DNA from: Limnoperna fortunei
Lineage: Eukaryota; Mollusca; Bivalvia; Mytilida; Modiolidae
Length of the DNA stretch: 64,000 nt
Direction of reading: 5' to 3'
Assembly: GCA_944474755.1 (NCBI GenBank)
Contig: OX104112.1
Location: forward strand, 90,471,756-90,535,755
Part shown: positions 26,101 to 38,578 of the stretch, in pieces
Numbering within the stretch: the stretch's first letter is position 1
How the letters are laid out: each line of letters starts with the position of its first letter
Notes under the pieces: model-generated
What the model saw: only the letters and a program-made list of their open reading frames with translations
Told to the model about the DNA's origin: nothing
The model's database searches: none
Program-made: the position numbers and the translations under genes

Positions 26101-27418
26101 ACTGATCATGTGTCAGTCAACACTAAGGCTGTGGTTTCAGGAAGATGGTCAATCGAATACTGATCATATGTCAGTCAACACTAAGGCTGTGGTTTCAGGA
26201 AGATGGTCAATCAACTACTGATCATATGTCAGTCAACACTAAGGCTGTGGTATCAGGAAGATGGTCAATCAACTACTGATCATATGTCAGTCAACACTAA
26301 GGCTGTGGTATCAGGAAGATGGTCAATCGAATACTGATCATGTGTCAGTCAACACTAAGGCTGTGGTTTCAGGAAGATGGTCAATCGAATACTGATCATA
26401 TGTCAGTCAACACTAAGGCTGTGGTTTCAGGAAGATGGTCAATCGAATACTGATCATATGTCAGTCAACACTAAGGCTGTGGTTTCAGGAAGATGGTCAA
26501 TCGAATACTGATCATGTGTCAGTCAACACTAAGGCTGTGGTTTCAGGAAGATGGTCAATCGAATACTGATCATATGTCAGTCAACACTAAGGCTGTGGTT
26601 TCAGGAAGATGGTCAATCAACTACTGATCATATGTCAGTCAACACTAAGGCTGTGGTATCAGGAAGATGGTCAATCAACTACTGATCATATGTCAGTCAA
26701 CACTAAGGCTGTGGTATCAGGAAGATGGTCAATCGAATACTGATCATGTGTCAGTCAACACTAAGGCTGTGGATTCAGGAAGATGGTCAATCAACTACTG
26801 ATCATATGTCAGTCAACACTAAGGCTGTGGTATCAGGAAGATGGTCAATCGAATACTGATCATGTGTCAGTCAACACTAAGGCTGTGGATTCAGGAAGAT
26901 GGTCAATCTACTACTGATCATATGTCAGTCAACACTAAGGCTGTGGATTCAGGAAGATGGTCAATCAACTACTGATCATATGTCAGTCAACACTAAGGCT
27001 GTGGTATCAGAAAGATGGTCAATCTACTACGGATCATGTGTCAGTCAACAATGAGGCTGTGGTTTTAGGAAGATGGTCAATCTACTACGGATCATGTGCT
27101 GGTCAACACTAAGGCAGTGGTTTCAGGAAGATGGTCAATCAACTACTGATCATATGTAAGTCAACACTAAGGCTGTGGTATCATGAAGATGGTCAATCGA
27201 ATACTGATCATGTGTCAGTCAACACTAACGCTGTGGTTTCAGGAAGATGGTCAATCTTCTACTGTTTTACTGTGGGCAGGGTGTGCTAAACTCCAACCTT
27301 CTTAAGGTTGCCAGTTTTCTTGCTGAATAATTGGGGTTTTCACGAGATACTATGGCTTCCACCTCAAAAAAGAACTTGAAGTGATAATTTAGCTAAAAAA
27401 TGCTGACAGTGGCAATAA
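23178..27418 (+). mobile_element. SINE interrupted by amplification of its own head
   Basis: A SINE head begins at about 23178 (taggtgcctagtcatcttc). The 3' remainder of the same family resumes at about 27255 (tctactgttttactgtgggcagggtgtgct) and runs to a tail ending near 27418 (gacagtggcaataaacaacaaa). Everything between is the 58-bp tandem array, and its unit is the part of the SINE after the A box. The simplest reading is one SINE insertion whose head expanded about 70-fold in place. Confidence 0.75.
23191..27263. repeat. 58-bp minisatellite, about 70 units, derived from a SINE head
   Basis: The unit runs from gatggtcaatcaactactga through tcatatgtcagtcaacacta to aggctgtggtttcaggaa. The order 'ctactgatcatgtg ... 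tcaacactgaggctgtgg' matches the SINE segment 'ctactatggatcacgtgg ... ccacactgaggttgcag' of the copy at 61153-61416. Units differ mainly at caacta/cgaata/cgatta/ctacta and gtggtttc/gtggattc/gtggtatc. A strongly divergent unit with gaagttcgcc starts at 23241, 24691 and 25851, exactly 25 and 20 units apart, marking block duplications. Confidence 0.95.
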
Positions 27419-27446
27419 ACAACAAAGAAATAAAGTAAACTACAAA

Positions 27447-27924
27447 ATCTGATTGGCAAGAGGTCCTCCATTACAGATCTGATTGGCAAGAGGTCCTCCA
27501 TTACAGATCTGATTGGCAAGAGGTCCTCCATTACAGATCTGATTGGCAAGAGGTCCTCCATTACAGATCTGATTGGCAAGAGGTCCTCCATTACAGATCT
27601 GATTGGCAAGAGGTCCTCCATTACAGATCTGATTGGCAAGAGGTCCTCCATTACAGATCTGATTGGCAAGAGGTCCTCCATTACAGATCTGATTGGCAAG
27701 AGGTCCTCCATTACAGATCTGATTGGCAAGAGGTCCTCCATTACAGATCTGATTGGCAAGAGGTCCTCCATTACAGATCTGATTGGCAAGAGGTCCTCCA
27801 TTACAGATCTGATTGGCAAGAGGTCCTCCATTACAGATCTGATTAGCAAGAGGTCCTCCATTACAGATCTGATTGGCAAGAGGTCCTCCATTACAGATCT
27901 GATTGGCAAGAGGTCCTCCATTAT
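27447..27924. repeat. Second 30-bp minisatellite (gatctgattggcaagaggtc), block 1, 16 units
   Basis: The unit is gatctgattggcaagaggtc + ctccattaca, nearly invariant (one gattagc variant). It is unrelated to the 30-bp array at 16-21 kb. Open frames on the minus strand of up to 200 codons (27364-27966), reading MEDLLPIRSV over and over, result from the ten-codon unit and are not supported as a gene. It starts about 30 bp after the SINE tail. Confidence 0.97.
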
Positions 27925-28509
27925 ACTAAATACCAAACCCCCTTGGAAAATTTTTTTTACTTGCATTTTTTAATTATTCTTTATTTTTCCTATTTATTAC
28001 GAAAATTCTATAGAAAAAATTTAGATACTATAACCTGTCCATGTTTTATAATATGCCTAACTGTTTAATTGTTACAAATCGTCCTTGACTTTTGCTACGG
28101 GAATTTTACATAATAAGTCAGCCATTTTTGTTTCTAACGGGACCTTACAATGTTTACAAATGTTTGTCTGCTTTCATGACGTTCAATGGTATTTGGACAA
28201 ACCGCGAGACTTTTCCCGCCTTAACTGCAGACGACTTCACCCGAAGGACTTCGAGTAGACAACAATCGATTGTTCCTAAAGTACACTTCCGTTCTAATTG
28301 AGGTCAAATTTTAGTATGGAAAATCGACCTTTCAAAATTTTAAAAGGGTCATATTTCAAAACGCTGAATATCTCGAGGAAATAATTATTGATTTCAAAAA
28401 GTACCTTTCTTGATCTACAAAAGGAGCATAAGCTGAACCATACGCGGTAAGCAGTTTTCATTTTTCACACTAAAAACCCTCTACAGAATACGTCAATACT
28501 TACTATACA
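27925..28509. other. Spacer A between repeat blocks 1 and 2 (unknown unique sequence)
   Basis: About 580 bp, from tactaaataccaaaccc to gtcaatacttactata. It has no array and no recognised element. It contains a 69-codon plus frame (28092-28301, MLREFYIISQPFLF...) with no known domain. The region 28190-28310 is less AT-rich and contains accgcgagacttttcccgcc. An apparently identical copy lies at 28927-29513. Confidence 0.8.
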
Positions 28510-28926
28510 GATCTGATTGGCAAGAGGTCCTGCATTACAGATCTGATTGGCAAGAGGTCCTCCATTACAGATCTGATTGGCAAGAGGTCCTCCATTACAG
28601 ATCTGATTGGCAAGAGGTCCTCCATTACAGATCTGATTGGCAAGAGGTCCTCCATTACAGATCTGATTGGCAAGAGGTCCTCCATTACAGATCTGATTGG
28701 CAAGAGGTCCTTCATTACAGATCTGATTGGCAAGAGGTCCTCCATTACAAATCTGATTGGCAAGAGGTCCTCCATCACAGATCTAATTGGCAAGAGGTCC
28801 TCCATTACAGATCTGATTGGCAAGAGGTCCTCCATTACAGATCTGATTGGCAAGAGGTCCTCCATTACAGATCTGATTGGCAAGAGGTCCTCCATTACAG
28901 ATCTGATTGGCAAGAGGTCCTCCATT
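28510..28926. repeat. Second 30-bp minisatellite, block 2, 14 units
   Basis: Same unit as block 1. It begins with a ctgcatt variant, then has ccttcatt, acaaatctg and atctaattgg variants in a fixed order. Block 3 shows the same variants in the same order. Confidence 0.97.
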
Positions 28927-29513
28927 ATACTAAATACCAAACCCCCTTGGAAAATTTTTTTTACTTGCATTTTTTAATTATTCTTTATTTTTCCTATTTA
29001 TTACGAAAATTCTATAGAAAAAATTTAGATACTATAACCTGTCCATGTTTTATAATATGCCTAACTGTTTAATTGTTACAAATCGTCCTTGACTTTTGCT
29101 ACGGGAATTTTACATAATAAGTCAGCCATTTTTGTTTCTAACGGGACCTTACAATGTTTACAAATGTTTGTCTGCTTTCATGACGTTCAATGGTATTTGG
29201 ACAAACCGCGAGACTTTTCCCGCCTTAACTGCAGACGACTTCACCCGAAGGACTTCGAGTAGACAACAATCGATTGTTCCTAAAGTACACTTCCGTTCTA
29301 ATTGAGGTCAAATTTTAGTATGGAAAATCGACCTTTCAAAATTTTAAAAGGGTCATATTTCAAAACGCTGAATATCTCGAGGAAATAATTATTGATTTCA
29401 AAAAGTACCTTTCTTGATCTACAAAAGGAGCATAAGCTGAACCATACGCGGTAAGCAGTTTTCATTTTTCACACTAAAAACCCTCTACAGAATACGTCAA
29501 TACTTACTATACA
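28927..29513. other. Spacer B, apparently identical copy of spacer A
   Basis: It matches 27925-28509 with no difference that I can find by eye, offset by 1004 bp. The 69-codon frame is repeated unchanged at 29096-29305. Identity in non-coding DNA points to a very recent duplication, or to an assembly artefact. Confidence 0.85.
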
Positions 29514-30080
29514 GATCTGATTGGCAAGAGGTCCTGCATTACAGATCTGATTGGCAAGAGGTCCTCCATTACAGATCTGATTGGCAAGAGGTCCTCCATT
29601 ACAGATCTGATTGGCAAGAGGTCCTCCATTACAGATCTGATTGGCAAGAGGTCCTCCATTACAGATCTGATTGGCAAGAGGTCCTCCATTACAGATCTGA
29701 TTGGCAAGAGGTCCTCCATTACAGATCTGATTTGCAAGAGGTCCTCCATTACAGATCTGATTGGCAAGAGGTCCTTCATTACAGATCTGATTGGCAAGAG
29801 GTCCTCCATTACAAATCTGATTGGCAAGAGGTCCTCCATCACAGATCTAATTGGCAAGAGGTCCTCCATTACAGATCTGATTGGCAAGAGGTCCTCCATT
29901 ACAGATCTGATTGGCAAGAGGTCCTCCATTACAGATCTGATTGGCAAGAGGTCCTCCATTACAGATCTGATTGGCAAGAGGTCCTCCATTACAGATCTGA
30001 TTGGCAAGTGGTCCTCCATTACAGATCTGATTGGCAAGAGGTCCTCCATTACAGATATGATTGGCAAGAGGTCCTCCATT
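29514..30080. repeat. Second 30-bp minisatellite, block 3, 19 units
   Basis: It carries the same ordered variants as block 2 plus extra units and private variants (tttgcaag, aagtgg, agatatga). The reading frames on both strands (29507-30079 minus, 29732-30082 plus) are repeat artefacts. Confidence 0.97.
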
Positions 30081-32009
30081 AAAGATTTAATGTCTTATAA
30101 AGACATCATCATGTATAGTACAACAACTTAATTACAGCTATGTCTTACAAAAATCACCATTAAATATAGGACAACATTTGAAATTTGATTGGTATGCTCT
30201 TGACTGTTTTAAAAGAAAACTATTGTGTAAGAAGATAATAACAAAATACCGAACAATGAGGAAACTGTAAAAAAAATTATCCATAAATCAGTCACATAAA
30301 CCGGCAAACTCCAGAACCAACTACCAAAAATATAGTGACTACAGCAATGGTCCTGATTTGTTACAGGCATTTCAAAAGAAGTAGTGGGTTACTAGTACAA
30401 TGGTAACACACATTTGAATATCAGTTGTGTGAGGGAAGAAGTAGAAATGTGTCTTTTAATGTGGATCAAGTATATCATACAGCTAAATTTCAGTACTAGA
30501 AGTTAAATCAAATGAACAAGTGTGCATAAAAAAGTTTTTTGTAGTAGCATAAGTAAAGATAAGCTCAACTGTACCTAGTTATTAATATAATATAAATATT
30601 CAATCTCTGCTAAGGATTCTGGGTATCAATCATCAACCACAATCACCTCTGTCCAGGTGCCTCTGTCACACCATTCATTGATGCCATGATGGCAGATAAA
30701 CCTCGAGTAAAAACAAATGACTTTTTATGTAAAACTGTATAAAAAGTGTATAAATAGATTATATAGAAATAAATAATATCTCTTGTATTTTTTTTTCAAA
30801 ACATAGGTTTTTGTTTATAAATGACAAATGTAAGCCTGCAGTAAATGGTGATAAGGTGTGGCAGAGGTTATATCTGGGAACCAGTTATGTTCTCTGTGTC
30901 ATAGAGTGATTAATATTCTACAACTAAATTCAATGGAGCAATTTACCAACATACCATCATACTGTGACACCTTTATGCAACAAAACTAAGTCAAGACATT
31001 TTATAAATAAATGCAATCAAGCCATAGAATAATTAACATCTCATTATTGTGGCATCTTTATGTAACTAAAACATTAGGTCAGTACTTATAGTAATTTGTT
31101 GAAATACATACGATTGGATATGAGATTCTGTATGAATTAAAAAGAATGGAAGAAAAATTAATTATTACATAAACTGACATTCCTTGTAATCCTTATTAAA
31201 ACTGCAAAAGTACCAGCAATGCACCAGCAGAGTTTCTGAACATTACATCACTGTACAACTATTCTGGTTTTTAAACTAAACCAATTTTAACTTGGATCTG
31301 TTGAGGATCAGAGTGTTTGGCTAGTTAGCTAACAAGAACATTTTAACTTCTTTTGACATCTTCAATAGACATAACTCTACCTTGAGGAACAAGGAGGGTT
31401 TTCTACCTCTAGTGAGATTTATCCATTTGTACATATTACATATTCATTGGTTTCTAGGAACTGTTTAGCCTGTCCCCTAACAAGAACATTTCACTTTACT
31501 ACATCTTTATGGGCATGATGTATATTCCTTGATGTAAATTTTTGTCTTCAAACTGATCTGATATTCAACTTTATTGAGATATTGTTTGTATAAAATCACA
31601 ATTTTTCCAAGAATGTACACAGGATTTGATATTTTTACTACATGCCTGCCAATACATGAAATCCCAAAACATCATATGATAATTTATTAGGAGTCTACAG
31701 TCTGAATATTCTTGCTGCCTATTTAATAAAATTTTTGAAAACAGATTATCAAAGCTTGCAAACTGAGCTTACAGCAAGAACCATCAATCAGTATATCATG
31801 TGTCCATTTCCCTAGCACTTTCTGTATAGTTTGAAATACTGTCATATTATTACCAAATTACAGACACAAATCCATGTGAAGAAACAGAAAGTATTCAACT
31901 ATCAATAATGGATGATACATGAAGGTCAACAGAATATTTTTTTTTCATTTGCAAACATACATGTACATACCTGCTAACTTTTTTAAGAAATCAACAAGTG
32001 TGGACACAA
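30081..32009. other. AT-rich spacer
   Basis: No gene, array or clear mobile element. Just past the array there is a small palindrome, aatgtcttataaagacat, near 30089-30106. Confidence 0.5.
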
Positions 32010-32787
32010 TGTCTCGCCAGCATTCCGCATCAGTAACGAAAAAAATTATGTTATAAGCAATTGTATATTTAAAATGATAACAATTTAATGCCATTTATGT
32101 AATGCTTATAACATAATTTTTTTCGTAGTATGTATTTAGTATTTAGTATAGATATTCATCTAATATTTTTGATCCACTAATTTATGCTGTAATTGTAGTA
32201 TATTGTTAGTTAAATGTAGCGTAGTTTTAGTTTTAAAACTTTTAACCAAGGAAAATCAGCACAAATTTAGCAGACTAGCAGTATCTACTAAATATGCGCT
32301 AAACTTTTACAGTACAAAATGAGCAGGATATTAGTACATAATTAGTAACGCTGTCATAAATTATAGCCGCTACATTTTGGTCTGGGAATGCATGGTTACA
32401 GAGAAACGGTTTTCAATCCGAAACATTTTACGTAGTTGCTGGACCGTGAAATTCATGTCGTGGTCAGTTGAAACTTACCAGACACTCATGTACTAATCAT
32501 TAGCAACCTATATACCAAATACTGTCATCCTACCATGCATGGTTACAGAAGAGCTGCCATAATCCAAAAACTTTAGCATAGTCGTTGGACCATGAAATTG
32601 AGGTCAAGGTCAGGTGACCAGTGAGTGTCTGGCAAGTACTCAGCATAGGCTACCATTGGACCAAATTTGATGGACCTAGGGCTTAGGCTTACAAATATAT
32701 GAAGCACGATGTTCAAGTGTTTATGACGCTGCCGCCGGATTCCCATACACATGTATGCCTCCAACGACTATTGTCGCCGGCGAGACA
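32010..32787. mobile_element. 778-bp TIR element with nested palindrome and two internal sub-repeats
   Basis: The ends tgtctcgccagc (32010) and gccggcgagaca (to 32787) are imperfect inverted repeats. Inside are two direct sub-repeats of about 155 bp marked by catgcatggttacag (near 32390 and 32536), agttgctggaccgtgaaatt / agtcgttggaccatgaaatt and the caggtgacc / ccagacactca region. A palindrome at 32035-32127 lies near the left end. No flanking target duplication is obvious. The minus frame 32573-32764 is incidental. Confidence 0.6.
32035..32127. repeat. Palindrome nested in the TIR element
   Basis: The left arm (acgaaaaaaattatgttataagca) is repeated exactly as its reverse complement ending at about 32127. 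The loop is about 43 bp. Confidence 0.85.
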
Positions 32788-32954
32788 AAAATAGTTTGGG
32801 TTTTTAGAACATTGTTTCTGTGATTAACGGGAAATAATTTTGACACATATCCTACAACTCGAAAAGTAAATATTTGGATTTCCATGTTTTAGTGAGACAC
32901 TCTTCACATACCTATGGTACAATATGTAAGATAGACTTAAAATTGGACTTGGGT

Positions 32955-33122
32955 GATTATAGGATTAAACGCTTATTTTGGGTAATTGATGGATGTATGA
33001 ACGAGGTCGACTCACTCACAAACAAATAAACAGCCGAAGGCCATTTATGATAAGTTTGTGAGTGAGTCGACCTCGTTCATACATCCATCAATTACCGAAA
33101 GTAAGCGTTTAATCCTTATAAT
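32955..33122. repeat. Foldback element with 68-bp arms
   Basis: The left arm 32955-33023 (aggattaaacgcttatttt ... gaacgaggtcgactcactca) and right arm 33054-33122 are reverse complements with about four mismatches. The centre of 30 bp contains cagccgaaggcc. The arms are less AT-rich than the surroundings and carry the palindromic word gtcgac. Confidence 0.9.
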
Positions 33123-36100
33123 TCTTTAATAATTGTGTTTTTAATATTTACTTGATTCCCTCGTTTGATTGAAGGATAAACTCAATACAAATAGACAGCT
33201 TGCCTATGACCACTTATATAACAAACTGCACTTGTGATTAATAGTAGCTTCCTCTTATTGTGCATGGTCTTTCAAAGTAACAATACTGTGTATTTATAAA
33301 TACTTCTGAATTTCTTTTAAGTGGGTTCAGAACACTTACACTGAAAATAATTTGTCATTGAATTTTCTTTAAACTTGAAATATAGTTAGTTTTTTTATAC
33401 AAGAAATCATAATTCAAAATAAAAACTATGGGCTTCATAGCTTATTTTCAAGGGGTTCAGCATCAAAATTTTAAATTTTCTAATTTATTATACAGAAAAG
33501 ATTGTTCATTTAAATTATCTGAAATTTTTATAAAATGTGTTAAGCAATCGATATACATTTCAGTGATGAAAAGAAAAATAGACATTTTTTAGTTAAATTT
33601 TGTCTATTAAGAAATTATTTGTCATAAAGTACTAGAAATTCGTATTTTTTGGTCAAAAATTACCTCCTTGTAAAAAAATTTTTGTTGTTTTTAATATTTT
33701 TGCATAAACTCGTTTTATATGTGAAAACTTTGTATTTCAACCATTAATAAACTGAAGTAATACAATAGGTATAAGACTTTCATTGTTATTTTTACCATTT
33801 TGTTAAAGAAGTATATTTTACCATAAATGTGTATATATTTTGAGATTTTCACAAAAAATGGCAAAAAAAAAGAAGTGTATACTATCATTTAATAAAACCA
33901 AGAAATTATCCAACAGACATCAATGACCTTTAACATAAAAAAAAGGAAAATTGATGACACAATACTGAAATATTATGTGTTTGATTTATTCTAAAGTTGG
34001 TAGGTAAGACAATATCACTTTGATCAAAGCTACTAAGTGATATTTGAGCTATTGTATATCAACAGATAGGTAATTTGTTTTGGTATAAGCTGTCAGGTGC
34101 CAGGTCATAAACACCATTGGTATTGTATTCAATAAATTAACCTTGCCACTTGTTGGGGATGTTTTTAATGAAATTATAAAACTCTATACTGCCTAATTAT
34201 TAACCCACTGAGGTGTCTGATTGAATGGTAGGGTTCTGACAAAATGAAACAAATTTATATTGTTTTAAAATATTGCACAAGGAAATTCTTTTTCTATAAT
34301 AAAACAGATGACCATTCAATTTTATTAAACAACTTTGTAATGAAATGTAGCAGTTTATCTTACCCATAATCTTTATTTCTCAGCATTGCAAATTGGGCTA
34401 CAGGATAAAGTTACATGAAATAAAATTCATTTGGGAGGAGGGGGGAGTTATAAATGTGTTCAGTACAGACTTATAAAGTGAACATGGAGGTGATAGGTAT
34501 ATACTAGAAGAAGGGACTATTAGCAAATTTTAGTTATGATCTCATATCTTAGAGATAAAAGGCTGCAGAGGACTATATACTTGAAGAAGGGACAAATCAC
34601 ACAGGTTTCTAGCAAATTTAATGGGTCACAAACTGACATTGTGGAGTTAAAAACACAATCTGTGTGTGTATATAGGAGATCTCTCATAAATATTTCTGTG
34701 CATGAATTCTTACTTGTACTGTAGGAAAACACTAACTATGGCTTATGTAGACCCTTGGACTTAATTTCTAATTTCAGACATGATACATCAATTGAAGCAC
34801 TGTAAAGAAGACATATTTTAATACGTTAAACCTTTAATGTCAGTAAAAGAGTACAATAAAAAGAAACGAAAAAGGACAGGATGTCACAGACATTTAAAGA
34901 ACACACTGTTATGTCAAAACAGATATGAATCTTCAGTATCAATTGTACTACATGTGTTTTTAAAAGGTTAACATATCAAGAAGAAGACATAAAAAATATA
35001 AATTTATACCCAGGCAATTAGGTAGTTAACATCCATCCTGATGTTTATTACATGTTTATTTCTACCACTATTTCATTGATTTATTTGTAATCTGTACATT
35101 TGTTGGTCTTAGAGTTAAGCATCAATTAACACACACTTTGACATTTTCTGCACCTGCATTGTCTGTTGCTATCGTCTTAGACACCCAGGCCACACACGTA
35201 ATATGGTGTATTTGATTAATTTTGTAATTCTAGCCATATAACTTATTTCTACTCTATTTTATCACAAGGATTTTTCATTTTGATGAATAGTATAATTATT
35301 GCTAACAGCATGTAACAAATTTTAATTAATTTAAAAAATACTCTTGTATCCGAAATATTAGAATTTTTTTTGTAAATATAATACTTTCAACTCTTTTAAC
35401 CAATATCTTTGTATTGTTTTTATGTCTATGGATTGTAATTCTATTCCAAAGTGGTAGGTAACAATGTGTATCAGGGTTGTAACACTCCAGGTTGTTCCCC
35501 AAGTCGATTAAAATTGTCGTCTGCGACTCCCTGAATTTCATTTAATATATTTGTGTTTAAAGGGGATACACACCATCAGAGAAGCACGTTAGAAGAAATA
35601 CAGTCAGAACTAAAGATGCCTGATTTGACCATTAGGTCATCATAATTTAATGAAACTATATGGTCCAAATCTTGGTAAATGTTCCTAAGTAATGACTGAA
35701 CATTGGTTTGACTGTCGTCAAAGTAGATAAGCATGTTAGCCATTCTTTATCATAGTTAATGTTTATTCCCCATGGTCAACCATTGAAATACACAGGAGCA
35801 GCCTGATCTTCAGTCAGGGGGCATAAAAGAATACAGAAATTAGACCTTAATTTTTTTTAAGTGAACTGCATTATAATAAATGTGGATGTTCATTGTTGAA
35901 AAACAGCCATAAATAATCATACTAACAGTTTAAATTTCAATTTGCTAGAGCAAACAATGGTTCTTCTTTCTTCACTAAATTAATTTTGGAACTATAAATA
36001 AAATAATCATGAATGAAAGAGTATTTATAAGACCAAAGGACACAGGAAATATTAATAAATACTTTTTTCAATGATATGATTTGTGAACCTCCAATTATGA

Positions 36101-37267
36101 TTATGCTGTAATCTTATGGAATTCAATACTATATAATTATTATTGTTAACTTATTTATTTTCTTATGATAACTTAAAATTATATGGTACTTCCACTAAGG
36201 TCATAGATCACGGTCGTTTCCCAGACGTGTATTAAGAATGCATCATTCTCTGATATTTATACATTGGCTTTTTAACTTACGAGTGTCATTTATAAGTATC
36301 ATAAATTTCCCATCATCAAAATAGTTTACGCTTTACAACCCCTTTAAAAAATCTTTTTTGTTTTTTATTGTTGTGGTTTACCTTTCTATTAAAACTATAA
36401 ATATAATGTTTTAACATAGTTTTATCAATCTCCATCAAATTGCTGCTGTTATGTTAAGGGATAATAGCTTTGTATCATTAAAGATAATAAACATTTACAG
36501 TGAAAAAAACAAAGATATGCTTATTCAGCAGCTATCTGAGATAAAATGGTTTGTCACTGTGAGAGGTTTTAAAAAACAAAATGGGCTGTAACTATAGAAA
36601 AGATGGGGGCAGAGACAAACGTAGGAAGGTGATGGATGCATAAATACACTATGCCAATCTTATATTAAGTGTTTGTTGCCATATGCTATTTTAGTGCACA
36701 ACTTTTTGCATTGTTGTTTTAATTATAAAGGAAAAGAATGGGGAGATAGAATAAATTTGACACTCTGGGACTGTCGTCTGCTGAAAGAAATAACTGAGAA
36801 GTGACATCTGTTTAACATTTTGGAAGCTGGAATTGGACTGGAGATTAAAAGTTTTTGACAAAGAAAGCAGATTCATAACTTTGATTAAATTCAATTCAGT
36901 GGAATTAAATATTTCATAATCTGAAGGTAGGTCTACTTGCCAAAAATTTATTCGAGATATATAACAGAAATCCTCCTGTGACTAGGATAGGTCTTTGCAT
37001 GTATGATTATGACATAGATGAAAAAGATTTAATTCTGAGACTTGAGAAGCCAAATGCTTCAGTGATTTGAACCATAAATTAAGTGACACTTTCAAGGATT
37101 GGATCAAACAGCGAAAAACGAAAGGCAATTTAAGCACTGAAACTACAAACAAAAATTTAATATCAAAGGTGCAAGCTTCACAAATATTTTAGTCAACTCA
37201 GCATATCTACACAATAAAGTTCTTCCACTGATTAATTTTAGTGTATTAAGTTTTGCACAGTTTCAAA
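33123..37267. other. AT-rich region upstream of the only supported gene
   Basis: No other gene is seen. 34500-34620 has a degenerate internal duplication (tagaagaagggac / tgaagaagggac). The promoter and 5' untranslated region of the gene starting at 37268 must lie in or beyond this stretch. I cannot place a transcription start; ttttgcacag just before the start codon could be a 3' splice site of an upstream non-coding exon. Confidence 0.45.
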
Positions 37268-37892
37268 ATGAAATTTAAACTTCTTTTCATTGCTTTTATC
37301 GTTATGTTACATTCCCATTGTGTCACAAACAAACCAGATGACAAAGATTCCCCAATGAGGAATAAAAAAATGCTAAAAACCAAAAGGTGTAGGTATGTTT
37401 TTGTTGTCAAAGAAATGGACACATCAACGTGTTCTAATAATATCGCAACAGAACCTGCGTTGGAATCTGAAATCACATCAGAAAGTTTTGCAAGTGATGT
37501 ATATATGAAAAACCCACGACATGGTGGAGGTACAAAATATATTCAGGATTTGACAAATCGCCTTCAAAACATGGAACAGCAATTAGATGGTGAAATTCAA
37601 AAGAACACTAATCTTAATATGACGATTGCAAAACAGGAAATGACCCTTCAAAACATGTACAAATTCATCAACAATATAAAAACGGATCAACATAAACAAA
37701 AAGAAAAATATCGTGACCTTGAAAAAAAATTCATCAGTATGGAACTTAATGTAGCTGAAGTCACTAATGTTCTTTCCAAAAAGGGAACACTGTCAGAAGT
37801 GGCTTTAGGTGATATAAAAAAAGATATTCCTGTTCAGAGTGCATCAAAGACGCATAACTGTGCAACAACGGAGCCAGATGCAACATTTCGAG
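37268..37892 (+). CDS. Exon 1 of a secreted angiopoietin-like coiled-coil protein (N-terminal part)
   Basis: The exon encodes 208 residues and ends after one base of codon 209. Residues 1-20 (MKFKLLFIAFIVMLHSHCVT) form a signal peptide, so the product is secreted. Residues 41-55 read CRYVFVVKEMDTSTC. The pattern C-x-Y-x-F-x3-E-M-D-x3-C is the short N-terminal signature that I know from angiopoietins. Residues about 88-172 form a charged coiled coil, with an N-glycosylation site at N117 (NMT). C198 near the exon end could make an interchain bond. In angiopoietins a C-terminal fibrinogen domain follows; none is visible in this window. The ATG at 37268 has A at -3. The exon ends in gag|gtaagt, a strong donor; read-through would stop after three codons. 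EMILIN- or C1q-type secreted proteins remain alternatives. Confidence 0.72.
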
Positions 37893-37898
37893 GTAAGT
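37890..37898 (+). other. 5' splice site of exon 1
   Basis: The donor cgag|gtaagt lies at 37892/37893 and leaves the frame in phase 1 (one base of a codon). It is an almost ideal metazoan donor. Confidence 0.75.
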
Positions 37899-38578
37899 TG
37901 TAGATTTTCCTTCTGATTCATCATAAGAGAATGTCAATTTTATCACACAAGAAAGATAGAAGCTTATCATTTTTAAGACTTATATCAAAGATTTATATTT
38001 AAATTGGTACAAAAAAGTTTCCTCAATATGAATGAATTTCTGTTTTTAAAATGCAAAGAGAAAATTAGGGCAAGAAAGAATATCATAACAATTAGCTGCA
38101 TGAATGTCTTGGAAAAGTATAAATTCTACACAGTATGTATGTACAAAGGTGAACAAAACCATGTCATTGGGTGTGTGAATAAATTCTTCTTTTGAAGTTC
38201 TTAGATTAATAACAAAGATAATATATTGTAAATGTACATAAAATTGAATTTCATATCATGAGAAATAATTTTAGCAACACTTAAGGCTGTCTTTTGCGTA
38301 TTTGTGGTGGGAAATTATTTTTTGAACTGGTAAGCATTTTGGCACTTAGCAGGAATGTTTCTACCAATATAGGTTTGTGTTTGTTCAACTATATGATGAC
38401 ATCGTGTTTTGTTCATGATGGAGAAAGACTTGTACCCAGGAGATTAACACCCAACCTAGTCTAGTCTTGGCTTTTTAAAGGAATTTTGTGTCCTAAATTT
38501 CAGTTTATTAATATCAAAAACGGATTGTTTCTTTATAAAAAATATAATGGAATTCATTATTTTTTAAAAATAAATATA

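Noticed and set aside
28092..29305. 69-codon frames in the two spacers as a duplicated small gene
   Set aside because: The frame looks composite, has no recognised domain, and its identity is explained by the recent 1004-bp duplication.
27364..30082. MEDLLPIRSV repeat frames (155-200 codons) on the minus strand and QEVLHYRSDW frames on the plus strand
   Set aside because: They have the same cause, a 30-bp unit without stops. They begin or end in unique non-coding DNA and are open on both strands.
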